A DNA stretch of 38,872 nt, taken from contig NZ_JACHZG010000003.1 of NCBI RefSeq assembly GCF_014193425.1, forward strand, positions 1 through 38,872, in the 5' to 3' direction. Below are positions 31,028 through 38,872 of the stretch, one piece after another. Position 1 is the stretch's first letter; every line of letters starts with the position of its first letter. Source of the DNA: Microlunatus antarcticus (GTDB lineage Bacteria; Actinomycetota; Actinomycetes; Propionibacteriales; Propionibacteriaceae). The position numbers and the translations under genes are program-made. The notes beneath the pieces are model-generated. The model had not been told where the DNA came from and did not search any database. It worked only from the letters and a program-made list of their open reading frames with translations.

Positions 31028-33158
31028 CTCGTCCTGGGGACCGGTGGCCAAGCACCCGGTCGGCGCGCCCAAGCGGGGCAGCGTCCGCTGGTTCCGCCGC
31101 GTGATGGGTGCGATCGCGATCCTTGTCGCGCTCTGCGTTGTCGCGGGAGCCGGGGCGGTCGCGTACGGCTACACCACGACGCAGCTGCCCAACCCCAACA
31201 AGGACTTCGAGACGGCGACGACGTTCGTCTACTGGGGCGACGGCAAGAGCGAGCTGGGCGACTTCGCCATCCAGAACCGGCAGCCGCTCGACTTCGACGA
31301 GATGCCGGAGACGATCAAGCAGGCCGTCGTCGCCGCGGAGAACCGCACCTTCTGGACCGACAAGGGCGTCTCGCTGCGCGGCATGGCGCGGTCGGCGTAC
31401 GTCATCGCCAAGGGCGGGAGCCTGCAGGGCGGCTCAACGATCACCCAGCAGTACATCAAGATCCTCTACCTCAACAGCGAGCAGACGGTCAGCCGCAAGT
31501 ACCGCGAGCTGTTCCTCGCCTACAAGCTCAGCCAGCAGAAGAGCAAGCAGGAGATCCTGCAGGGCTACCTCAACACCATCTACTTCGGGCACGGCGCGTA
31601 CGGGATTCAGGCCGCGAGCCAGGCGTACTTCAAGGTCGACGCCAAGAAGCTGACCGTCCCGCAGGCGGCGGTGCTGGCCAGCGTCATCAACAACCCGACG
31701 GCCTTCGACCCGGACGAGAAGGCCAACCGCACGCGGCTGCTCGACCGCTACCGCTACGTCATCGGTTCTATGGCCGAGACCGGCGACATCACGGCGGAGC
31801 AGGCGGCCAAGTACGCCAAGGGCCTGCCCAAGTTCCCGAAGGTGTCGGTGAACGAGCGGTACGGCGGCCCGAACGGCTTCCTGCTCAAGATGGTCGAGCA
31901 GGAGCTGACAACGGCCGGCTTCTCGTCCTCGGACATCCAGGGCGGCGGCCTGAGGGTCACCACGACCTTCCACGAGGACGACCAGAAGGCCGCGATCAAA
32001 GCGGCCGAGGACACCACGGAGCAGGCCGCGAAGGCGTCGGGCGAGAAGGAGTCCGGGCTGCACGCGGCGGTCGCGTCGGTCGACGTGAGCTCCGGTGACG
32101 TGCTCGCGCTCTACGGCGGCCCCGACTACGTCGAGAACTCGCGGAATTGGGCCACCACGGCGCGGCCGACCGCGTCGACGTTCAAGACGTTCACCCTGGC
32201 CGCCGGCCTCGAGAACGGCTTCAGCCTGCGCTCCGGGTTCCAGGGCAACACCTGGCAGATCCCGGGCGACCCGATCCCGGTCCGCAACGAGTACAGCCAG
32301 AACTACGGCTACAGCGTGAACCTGATCAAGGCCATGGCCGACTCGATCAACACCGCCTTCGTCGACCTCATCCGGCAGCTGCCGGACGGCAAGGAGAAGA
32401 CGCTCGCGATCGCCGAGAAGGCCGGCGCGCCCAAGACGCGCGGCTGGGACGCCGCCGAGCGGAACATCCCGATCGGTACGCCCGAGGTGAGCCCGCTCAA
32501 CCAGGCGAGCGCGTACGCGACCTTCGCGAACGGTGGCGTGCACGTCGCGCCTCACGTGGTCAAGGAGGTCAAGGACGCCGACGGGAACGTCCTCTACAAG
32601 GCCGCCCCGCAGGAGGACCGCGCCGTCAGCGGGGACGTGGCCGACGACGTCACCTACGCGCTGTCGAACGTGGTCAAGGACGGCACGGCCCGGGCGGCGT
32701 CGAGCCTGGGGCGCCCGGTCGCGGGCAAGACCGGCACCAACGGGGTCGAGGACGGCAGCGGCGACAACATCGTCAACTCGTCGTGGTTCGTCGGCTACAC
32801 CCACCAGATCTCGACGGCCGTCATGTACGTCGCGGGCAAGAGCGGCAGCGCCAGCCTGGACCCCTACCGCCGACCGGGTGACAGCACGTTCTTCGGGGCG
32901 ACGTACCCGCTGCAGACGTGGGTGAGCTACATGCAGACGGCCACGGACGGGCAGGACGTCGAGAAGTTCGACGACCCGGCGTACGTGAACTCCTACCAGG
33001 AGCCGACCTACACCCCGCCGGCCCCGCCGCAACCGGGCCAGCCGCCGACGCCGATCCAGCCGCCCAACCCGCCCGAGCCGCCGAGCGTTCCGGCGCAGCC
33101 GAGCGTCACACCCTCGAACCGGCCGACGCCGGGTGGGACGGTCACGCCGCGTCGCTGA
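31020..33158 (+). CDS. ponA: Class A penicillin-binding protein (PBP1A type)
   Basis: A 712-residue bifunctional peptidoglycan synthase. It has a short cytosolic tail, a membrane helix (~29-51), a GT51 transglycosylase domain with catalytic Glu107 (AAENRTFW) and GGSTITQQ (137-144), and a transpeptidase domain with STFK (Ser386, Lys389), SIN (442-444) and KTG (570-572). A Pro-rich tail of ~60 residues follows, outside the membrane. It polymerises lipid II and cross-links stem peptides. ATG 31020 lies inside the end of the DUF5318 gene (8-nt overlap). The 3' end overlaps the convergent Dyp-peroxidase remnant by 17 nt. All catalytic residues seem intact. Confidence 0.96.
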   Translation: MADSSWGPVAKHPVGAPKRGSVRWFRRVMGAIAILVALCVVAGAGAVAYGYTTTQLPNPNKDFETATTFVYWGDGKSELGDFAIQNRQPLDFDEMPETIKQAVVAAENRTFWTDKGVSLRGMARSAYVIAKGGSLQGGSTITQQYIKILYLNSEQTVSRKYRELFLAYKLSQQKSKQEILQGYLNTIYFGHGAYGIQAASQAYFKVDAKKLTVPQAAVLASVINNPTAFDPDEKANRTRLLDRYRYVIGSMAETGDITAEQAAKYAKGLPKFPKVSVNERYGGPNGFLLKMVEQELTTAGFSSSDIQGGGLRVTTTFHEDDQKAAIKAAEDTTEQAAKASGEKESGLHAAVASVDVSSGDVLALYGGPDYVENSRNWATTARPTASTFKTFTLAAGLENGFSLRSGFQGNTWQIPGDPIPVRNEYSQNYGYSVNLIKAMADSINTAFVDLIRQLPDGKEKTLAIAEKAGAPKTRGWDAAERNIPIGTPEVSPLNQASAYATFANGGVHVAPHVVKEVKDADGNVLYKAAPQEDRAVSGDVADDVTYALSNVVKDGTARAASSLGRPVAGKTGTNGVEDGSGDNIVNSSWFVGYTHQISTAVMYVAGKSGSASLDPYRRPGDSTFFGATYPLQTWVSYMQTATDGQDVEKFDDPAYVNSYQEPTYTPPAPPQPGQPPTPIQPPNPPEPPSVPAQPSVTPSNRPTPGGTVTPRR

Positions 33159-34100
33159 GGCTCGCCAGCAGGTCGGCGGCGGGGGCGAAGAAGAGGGTGC
33201 CCGTCGTCGCGGTCGAGACGTCGAGGATGCGGTCGTACATCCCGAGCGGGTCGCCCAGGAACATCCGCCGCAGCATCGTGAGGGTGACCGAGACCGAGCC
33301 GGCGTAGCCGATGAAGTAGGTGCCGAACTCGCCCGAGCCGGCGCGGCCGAAGGGCATGTTGTCGCGCAGGATCGCCCGCTCGACGCCGCCGACCTCGAGC
33401 GTGGCGAGGGTCTTGTGGGCCTTCTGCCCGGTCTCCGCGTCGGGGCGCTCGACGTTGTCGGCCTTGTCCCGGCCGACGATCTCGGACTGGAGGTCGGCGC
33501 CGTACGAGGCCCAGGTCGCGAGGTCGTGCAGGTACTTCTGCACGACGACGTAGCTGCCGCCGGCGAAGTCCGGGTCCTCGTCGCCGATCAGCGCGGCCTC
33601 GGTGGCCTCGGCGCCGACCGGGTTGGCCGTGCCGTCGACGAAGCCGAGCAGGTCGCGCGCGTCGAAGTAGCGGAACGCGCTCGTCTCGTCGACCACCGTG
33701 ACGCTGTCGCCGAAGGCGGCCATGACGATGCGGACGAACTCGAAGCAGAGGTCGGAACGCTCGGCCCGGACGTGGAGGAGCAGGTCGCCGGGCGTGGAGG
33801 GAGCGACGTTCTTGACGGCGTCGATGCGCGGGAACCGCCGCAGCTGCTGGGGCCGGTGACCGGGGGAGAGCCGGTCCAGGCGTCGCTGCCGATGCCGACC
33901 ACGCAGGAGAGCCGGGCGGACAGGTCGCGGAACCCGACGGTCTTGAGCAGGTCGTCGATCCCGGAGATCGTGTCGCGCGCAGTGGCGAGGTCGTCGTCGC
34001 CGGGCCCGATCTCGAGCACGAGGAACGTGGCGGACTGGCTGAGCGTCGCCTCGATCGTCTGGGCGGCGATCGGGACCCGGTCCCAGGAGGCGGCTGGCAT
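33142..34100 (-). pseudogene. Dyp-type peroxidase with a frameshift
   Basis: The full sequence of a ~319-residue Dyp-type haem peroxidase (YfeX-like) is present in two frames. ATG 34098-34100 starts MPAASWDRVPIAAQT and runs to VVGIGSDAW. The next expected residues, DRLSPGHRPQQLRRFP, continue in the adjacent frame, so one base (a C on the plus strand, near 33876-33877) is missing. The rest is intact: GFVDGTANP (GxxDG motif), SEIVGRDKADN, a candidate proximal His in GQKAHKTL and the distal Arg in ILRDNMPFG. No other lesion is seen, so this is either a recent inactivation or a sequencing error. It would use H2O2 to oxidise dyes or porphyrins. Confidence 0.85.
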
Positions 34101-34147
34101 GGTCGGAAGTCAACCACCGCGACAGGCTCCGCTGGTAGGTTCTCGCG

Positions 34148-35599
34148 GTGCCCAGGGTCTCCGCGAAGCCGGACCCGGCGAACGTTCAACCCGCGCGGAC
34201 GGACGGCTTCGTCGCCGCGATGAGCGAGCGGCTCGGCGGCCCGCTCGGGCGCTACGCGGAGCTGGTGCGGACGTGGTGGAGCCCGGCCCGGGTGATCCTC
34301 GCGGTGGCGACGCTGACGTACGTGGTCGGGATGGTCTTCCGGATCCCGTGCCGGATCACCGTGGCGGGGCAGGTGCCCGACGCGTTCCGGCGGCTCTGCT
34401 ACTCCGACATCGGCCTGCTCTACGCCGACCGCGGGCTCCTGCAGGGCAACACCCCGTACCTCGACTCCGGCAGCTATCAGGTCCTGGAGTACCCGGTGCT
34501 GACCGGGTGGTTCCTCGAGCTGGAGCGGCGCATCACCGGCTGGCTCGGCGCGCCGTCGGGCACCGACCTGACCGCGCAGCAGGCCGTCGACGCGACGCTC
34601 ACCTTCGTCGACGTCAACCAGGTGCTGCTCGGGGCGCTGTTCCTCGTCGCGGTGTGGGCGCAGGTCCACACCCAGATCGGCCGGCCGTGGGACGCGATGA
34701 TGCTGGCCGCCGCGCCGACCGTCGCCGCCGCGTCGCTGGTCAACTGGGACCTGCTGCCCGTCGCCCTCACCGCGGCGGGCGTGCTGGCCTGGAGCCGTCG
34801 CCGCCCGGGCCTCGCCGGGGTCCTGCTCGGGCTCGGCATGGCGGCGAAGCTCTATCCGGTCTTCCTCCTCGGCCCGCTGCTCGTGCTGTGCCTGCGCTCG
34901 GGGCGGATGCGGGCGTACGGCGTCCTGCTCGTCGGCTTCGTCGTGAGCTGGCTCGTGGTGAACCTGCCCGTCCTGGTCCTCGCACCGGACGCGTGGCTGA
35001 GCTTCTGGACGTTCAACGCCGACCGGACGGGTGACTTCGGCTCGATCTGGTACGTCTTCTCGCTCGCCGGGCACCCCGTCCCGCACCTGAACGAGGTAAG
35101 TGGCGGTCTGTTCGCGCTCGGCTGCCTGCTCGTCGCTGCCCTCGCGCTGCTGGCGCCGAGGAGGCCCCGCTTCGGGGCGCTCGCGTTCCTCGTGGTGGCC
35201 GCGTTCCTGATGACGAACAAGGTCTACTCCCCGCAGTACGTGCTGTGGCTGCTGCCGTTCGTCGTCCTGGCCCGGCCCCGCTGGCGCGACTGGTGGGTCT
35301 TCACCTTCGGCGAGCTGTTCTACTTCGTGGCCATCTGGTGGCACCTCGGCGGCGAGCTCGGGCCGGGCGACGGCGGTGCGGACCGCGTCTACTGGCTCGC
35401 CGTCGTGCTGCGCCTGGCGACCGAGGCCTGGATCGTGATCATGGTCGTCCGCGACGTGCTGCGCCCGGAGCGGGACCCCGTCCGCAGCCCTTCGACAGGC
35501 TCAGGGAACGTCGACGACCCGACCGGCGGGGTCCTCGACGGGGCGCCGGACGCGCCGTGGCGTACGCGGCTCTTCGCCCGGACGAGGCTGTCGGCGTGA
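34148..35599 (+). CDS. GT87-family membrane glycosyltransferase
   Basis: A 483-residue multi-pass protein with about ten membrane segments, similar in layout to polyprenol-phosphate-dependent mannosyl/arabinosyl transferases of GT87 (GT-C). Landmarks are FRIPCRITVAGQVPDAFRRLCYSDI, LLQGNTPYLDSGSYQVLEYP, MAAKLYPVFLLGPLLVL and TNKVYSPQYVLWLLPF. It occupies the third place in the DUF5318-ponA order, as Rv0051 does in Mycobacterium. GTG 34148 is taken as start; no strong Shine-Dalgarno is seen, and a later ATG (residue 25) is possible. A dispersed repeat is inserted in frame near the C-terminus (encoding PSTGSG). It is coupled by a 4-nt overlap to the following PIG-V-like gene. Confidence 0.88.
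   Translation: MPRVSAKPDPANVQPARTDGFVAAMSERLGGPLGRYAELVRTWWSPARVILAVATLTYVVGMVFRIPCRITVAGQVPDAFRRLCYSDIGLLYADRGLLQGNTPYLDSGSYQVLEYPVLTGWFLELERRITGWLGAPSGTDLTAQQAVDATLTFVDVNQVLLGALFLVAVWAQVHTQIGRPWDAMMLAAAPTVAAASLVNWDLLPVALTAAGVLAWSRRRPGLAGVLLGLGMAAKLYPVFLLGPLLVLCLRSGRMRAYGVLLVGFVVSWLVVNLPVLVLAPDAWLSFWTFNADRTGDFGSIWYVFSLAGHPVPHLNEVSGGLFALGCLLVAALALLAPRRPRFGALAFLVVAAFLMTNKVYSPQYVLWLLPFVVLARPRWRDWWVFTFGELFYFVAIWWHLGGELGPGDGGADRVYWLAVVLRLATEAWIVIMVVRDVLRPERDPVRSPSTGSGNVDDPTGGVLDGAPDAPWRTRLFARTRLSA
35488..35506 (-). repeat. Dispersed repeat copy inserted in a coding region
   Basis: cccttcgacaggctcaggg is the inverted form of the element at 3915 and 20915. It lies in the cytosolic C-terminal tail of the GT87 gene and is read through without breaking the frame (PSTGSG). 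Confidence 0.75.
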
Positions 35600-36759
35600 C
35601 CGCGACCACCGCAGCGCCGACGACGGTCGAGCCGACGCGCGACGGCACGCGCCTGGTCGTCCAGGCCTGGCTGGCCAGCCGCGGGCTCATCGCGCTCGTC
35701 GGGCTCGTGCTGGCGGTCAGCACCGGCCGCAGCGTCACCGAAATGGTCAGCAACTGGGACGTGCAGCACTTCAGTCGGCTCGCGGCGGGCGGCTACTGGG
35801 CCGACGCGGACGGGACGCTGATGGCGTTCTTCCCCGGCTTCCCGGGGCTGCTCGCCCTCGGGTTGGGCGTCGGCGTCCCGGTCGCGGTCACCGGGGTCGT
35901 CGTGTCGCTCGCCTGCTCGGCGGTCGCGGCCGGTGCGCTGGCCCGGCTGGGCGGACCGGCGGCCGCGGTGGCGTGGCTGTTCGCCCCGACCGCCGTGTTC
36001 ACGGTCGTGCCCTACACCGAGTCGCTGTTCTGCGCCGCGGCCTTCTGGGCCTGGGAACGCGCCCGGTCCGACCGCTGGGTCGCCGCCGTGCTGCTGGCGG
36101 CCGTCGCCTGCTCGGTCCGGGTCTCGGGGCTGTTCCTCATCGGCGCGCTGGCGGTCATGATCATCACCACGCCGAGGGTCGCCGCCGTCGTACGCGCACG
36201 TCGCCTCGCGCTGCTGCTCGTGCCGGCCGCCGTGATCGGGGTCTTCGCCACCTACCTGCACGCGCTCACCGGCAGCTGGACCGCCTGGTACCACGCGCAG
36301 TCCACGGGCTGGGTCCGCGAGCTGACGTGGCCGTGGCAGTCGTTCCTCAACACGATCCCCGCGGTCGTGCCCGGCGCCTACGCCGACCACCCCTGGTGGG
36401 CGGCCGTGTTCCGCGGCGAGATGGTGTCGATGGCCGTCGGCCTGCTCGTCGTCATCTGGGCCCTGGTCCGCAGCGTCAAGCTGCTGCGCGCGGGCAAGCG
36501 TCCGCTGTGGGGCGAGGCGGCGTGGGTCGGGGTGCAGGTGCTGGCGTTCTCGCTCTCGTACTGGTTCTTCTCCGTCAACCGCGCCACGCTGCTCTGGTTC
36601 CCGCTGTGGATCATGCTCGCCGAGTGGACCCGGCGCCGACCAAGGACAGCCGCCGCCGGCGTACGGCACCGCAGCCTCGTGGGCGTCGCCTTCGCGCTCG
36701 AGGTCGTGCTGATGCTCTGGTGGAGCTGGCTCTTCTTCACCGGCCACTGGGCCAGCTGA
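35596..36759 (+). CDS. PIG-V-like mannosyltransferase family membrane protein
   Basis: A 387-residue membrane protein with about nine to ten hydrophobic segments. The motifs WDVQHFSRLAAGGYW, AFFPGFPGLLAL and APTAVFTVVPYTESLF follow the pattern of PIG-V-type GT-C mannosyltransferases, which use dolichol/polyprenol-phosphate mannose. GTG 35596-35598 overlaps the stop of the GT87 gene by 4 nt, so they are translated together. Role inferred: adding sugars to an envelope lipid or glycan. The frame is open further upstream, but that part is antisense-like shadow sequence, so the overlapping GTG is preferred. Confidence 0.85.
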   Translation: MTATTAAPTTVEPTRDGTRLVVQAWLASRGLIALVGLVLAVSTGRSVTEMVSNWDVQHFSRLAAGGYWADADGTLMAFFPGFPGLLALGLGVGVPVAVTGVVVSLACSAVAAGALARLGGPAAAVAWLFAPTAVFTVVPYTESLFCAAAFWAWERARSDRWVAAVLLAAVACSVRVSGLFLIGALAVMIITTPRVAAVVRARRLALLLVPAAVIGVFATYLHALTGSWTAWYHAQSTGWVRELTWPWQSFLNTIPAVVPGAYADHPWWAAVFRGEMVSMAVGLLVVIWALVRSVKLLRAGKRPLWGEAAWVGVQVLAFSLSYWFFSVNRATLLWFPLWIMLAEWTRRRPRTAAAGVRHRSLVGVAFALEVVLMLWWSWLFFTGHWAS

Positions 36760-36800
36760 GCCTTCACCCCTGGGGGTGGTCCAGCCCGTACGATCCGAGC

Positions 36801-38270
36801 GTGTCCTCGCGTGTCCTGGTCCTGAGTGCGAGCGTCGGCGCCGGCCACACGATGGCCGCCGACGCCGTGGCCGCTGCGTTCCGGACGCACCCGGACGTCG
36901 AGGAGGTCATGCAGCTCGACGTCCTGCGCACGACGAACGAGGTCTACCGCCTGCTGTACGACGACGGCTACTTCGCGCTCGTGAAGACCGTGCCCTGGCT
37001 CGTCGGCTGGGGGTACGACAAGAGCGACCAGCCGTTCAACATGGCCCGTGCGCTGAAGGCGTGGGACCGCATCAACAACCTCGACACCGTCCGGGTGATC
37101 AAGGAGTTCCGCCCGACGACGGTCGTCTGCACGCACTTCCTGCCGCTGCGGATCATGTCGCTGCTCGTCTCGCAGGGTGCGCTCGACTGCTCGGTCAGCG
37201 CGGTGACGACCGACTACGACTTCCAGGGCCTGTGGCTGGCGGGCGCCTTCACGCGGATGTTCGTCGCGCGCGAGGAGACCCGCGACCACCTCGTCGCCAT
37301 CGGGGTGCCCGAGCGCCGCCTCACGGTGTCCGGCATCCCGGTCCGGGCCGGGCTCGACGCGCCGGCCGACCGTACGGCCCTGCTGCGCAAGCACCGCCTG
37401 CGGGACGACCGGCCGACCGTCCTGATCTCCGCCGGCGCGGCGGGCGGCGACTACGTCCAGGCGATCGTGGCGCAGGTCCGGCGCATCGCGACGCCCCACC
37501 AGCTGGTGGTGGTCTGCGGCCGGAACGCCGCGCTCAAGGCCTCGATCGACGCCCAGACCTTCGGCGACGAGTCGGTCCGCGTCATCGGCTACACGACGGA
37601 GATGCCCGAGCTGCTGGCCGTGGCGGACCTGTTCGTGGGCAAGCCCGGTGGGCTTTCGTCCTCGGAGTGCATGGCCGTCGGCCTGCCGATGGCGCTGGTC
37701 AACCCGATCCCGGGCCAGGAGGTGCGCAACAGCGACTTCCTCACCGAGGAGGGCGCGGCCGTCCGCTGCAACTACGAGACGACGGTCGGGACCAAGATCG
37801 AACGGATTCTTGCCAACCCTGCCCGGCTGGCGGCCATGTCCTCGGCTGCAAGGCGGATCGGGTTCCCGTCCGCGGCGCAGACGATCGCGGACCAGGTCCT
37901 CGACGACGTCGACTCCTCGCTCTGGATCACCCGCTCGGCGCAGAAGGCGATGCTGCGGGTGGCGGAGGCCGGGCACCCGCTCGAGGACGCCCGCCCGGCG
38001 CGGACCCTCGCGATCCTGGCCGACGCCAAGACGGGCATGCCGGTGGCCGTCGTCACCGACGACGAGGTGAGCCGGGTCGACGACTACTTCGACGGGCGGC
38101 TCCGTTACGGCGAGGAGGTTCTCGTCTCCCTCGACCAGCTGTCCCGGCGCAACCGGCTCGCGCTGCGCGTACGGCCCAAGACCGACCCGCACCTGCTGCT
38201 GGTGCTGCGCCGCCTGATCGGCGACCGTTCCGGGGTGGCGCTCCGCGTCGAGCGGACCGCCGGCGTCTGA
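36801..38270 (+). CDS. GT28/UgtP-like glycosyltransferase (MGDG synthase family)
   Basis: A 489-residue MurG-like GT-B enzyme. The N-terminus VLVLSASVGAGHTMAADAV is the MGDG-synthase/processive diacylglycerol glucosyltransferase signature, and GKPGGLSSSECMAVGLPM with NPIPGQEVRNSDFL is the donor-site loop region. It should transfer a sugar from a nucleotide sugar to diacylglycerol or a related membrane lipid. Residues beyond ~370 form an extra C-terminal domain of ~120 residues not found in short UgtP proteins. GTG 36801 follows a TACGAT (36789-36794) -10-like box by 6 nt, so a leaderless mRNA is possible. It lies in the same direction as the other envelope glycosyltransferase genes. Confidence 0.9.
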   Translation: MSSRVLVLSASVGAGHTMAADAVAAAFRTHPDVEEVMQLDVLRTTNEVYRLLYDDGYFALVKTVPWLVGWGYDKSDQPFNMARALKAWDRINNLDTVRVIKEFRPTTVVCTHFLPLRIMSLLVSQGALDCSVSAVTTDYDFQGLWLAGAFTRMFVAREETRDHLVAIGVPERRLTVSGIPVRAGLDAPADRTALLRKHRLRDDRPTVLISAGAAGGDYVQAIVAQVRRIATPHQLVVVCGRNAALKASIDAQTFGDESVRVIGYTTEMPELLAVADLFVGKPGGLSSSECMAVGLPMALVNPIPGQEVRNSDFLTEEGAAVRCNYETTVGTKIERILANPARLAAMSSAARRIGFPSAAQTIADQVLDDVDSSLWITRSAQKAMLRVAEAGHPLEDARPARTLAILADAKTGMPVAVVTDDEVSRVDDYFDGRLRYGEEVLVSLDQLSRRNRLALRVRPKTDPHLLLVLRRLIGDRSGVALRVERTAGV

Positions 38271-38340
38271 CCGCCTCGGTCCTAGCCGCCCGGACTGAAC
38301 CGCCCGGGACCAGAGGAGCGGAGCCGTCTAGTTTGAGCGG

Positions 38341-38872
38341 ATGGACTACCGCCAGCTGGGAGCCTCCGGGCTCCGCGTCTCGACCATCACCCTGGGCACC
38401 ATGGGCTTCGCCGGAACCGGCTGGGCCCAGCCCGTCGGCAACCTCGACGTCGACGGTGCCCGCCGTCAGATCTCCCTGGCCCGTGACGCCGGGGTCAACC
38501 TCTTCGACACCGCCGATGTCTACTCGGCCGGCCAGTCCGAGGAGATCCTCGGCGCCGCGCTCGGCTCGGACCGCGACGACGTGCTCGTCGCGACGAAGGT
38601 CCGCATGCAGATCGGGGACCTCGACGGCCCCAACGACCTCGGGCTCTCCCGCTACCACATCGTCCGGGCGGTCGAGGGCAGCCTCAAGCGCCTCGGCACC
38701 GACCACATCGACCTTTACCAGGTGCACGAGTGGGACGGCCAGACCCCGCTGGAAGAGACCATGGCGGCGCTCGACACCCTCGTGAAGTCGGGCAAGGTCC
38801 GCTACATCGGCGCCTCCAACTACACCGGTTGGCAGCTGATGAAGGCGATGTGGACGGCCGACAAGGCGGCGA
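38341..38872 (+). CDS. Aldo/keto reductase, 5' part
   Basis: The first 177 residues of an aldo/keto reductase (AKR) are seen; the gene leaves the window. [21 protein letters not shown] is typical of the YhdN/Tas-like group. Catalytic tetrad residues are visible in [14 protein letters not shown] (Asp and Tyr), LVATKV (Lys) and YQVHEW (His), with [11 protein letters not shown] following. It reduces aldehydes or ketones with NADPH, substrate unknown. TAGTTT (38329-38334), 6 nt before the ATG, would again give a leaderless transcript. Confidence 0.92.
   Translation, partial: MDYRQLGASGLRVSTITLGTMGFAGTGWAQPVGNLDVDGARRQISLARDAGVNLFDTADVYSAGQSEEILGAALGSDRDDVLVATKVRMQIGDLDGPNDLGLSRYHIVRAVEGSLKRLGTDHIDLYQVHEWDGQTPLEETMAALDTLVKSGKVRYIGASNYTGWQLMKAMWTADKAA

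Overview
The window is very GC-rich DNA (single rows counted by hand reach about 77% G+C) with many GTG starts, long antisense shadow ORFs, a DtxR/IdeR-type iron box and a conserved DUF5318-ponA-GT87 block that is also found in mycobacteria (Rv0049-Rv0051 order, from memory). This points to an actinobacterium. A Nocardioides/Propionibacteriales-like host is my guess; no rRNA or taxonomic marker is present to settle it.

Layout. (1) 1-4.1 kb: the 3' part of an EAL-domain protein, converging on a membrane GGDEF protein whose EAL domain is degenerate, then an NmrA/QorB-like NAD(P)-binding protein followed by a decayed cluster of a dispersed repeat. (2) 4.1-9.2 kb: a glycerophosphodiester phosphodiesterase and a siderophore-type iron uptake locus (ATPase and two FecCD permeases on the minus strand, Tat lipoprotein on the plus strand), with an iron box between the two divergent units. 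(3) 9.2-10.2 kb: a DUF559-type protein. (4) 10.3-20.3 kb: a sugar-use locus on the minus strand: LacI regulator, CUT1 ABC transporter (binding lipoprotein and two permeases), GH130 phosphorylase and a secreted helical-barrel protein, plus a secreted GH2-LamG glycosidase. GH130 suggests beta-mannosides as substrate. (5) 20.6-21.4 kb: a cold-shock protein with a strong terminator, and a small membrane-anchored protein.

(6) 21.5-30.0 kb is the accessory region and the most interesting part. It holds a SEFIR-domain protein, a C5-cytosine DNA methyltransferase, a convergent Vsr-type endonuclease, and a four-gene, 4-nt-overlapping operon. That operon encodes a Z1-type SF2 ATPase with an N-terminal sigma-region-4-like HTH and two HNH-repeat-like modules, a ParB-like protein, a PD-(D/E)XK-like nuclease and a 95-residue protein of unknown family. 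G+C falls to about 53-60% in rows counted here. The block stops next to the 3' end of a tRNA-Ala(UGC) gene. It recalls the Dcm/Vsr/Z1 restriction-like systems (the Mza and MORC/MutL-associated group), but I see no MutL/MORC ATPase and no AIPR protein; a ParB-like protein sits in the operon instead. I infer an anti-phage function.

(7) 30.6-38.9 kb is core cell-envelope DNA: DUF5318 zinc-ribbon protein, class A penicillin-binding protein, GT87 and PIG-V-like membrane glycosyltransferases and a GT28/UgtP-like glycosyltransferase. It also holds a frameshifted Dyp-type peroxidase and, cut by the window end, an aldo/keto reductase.
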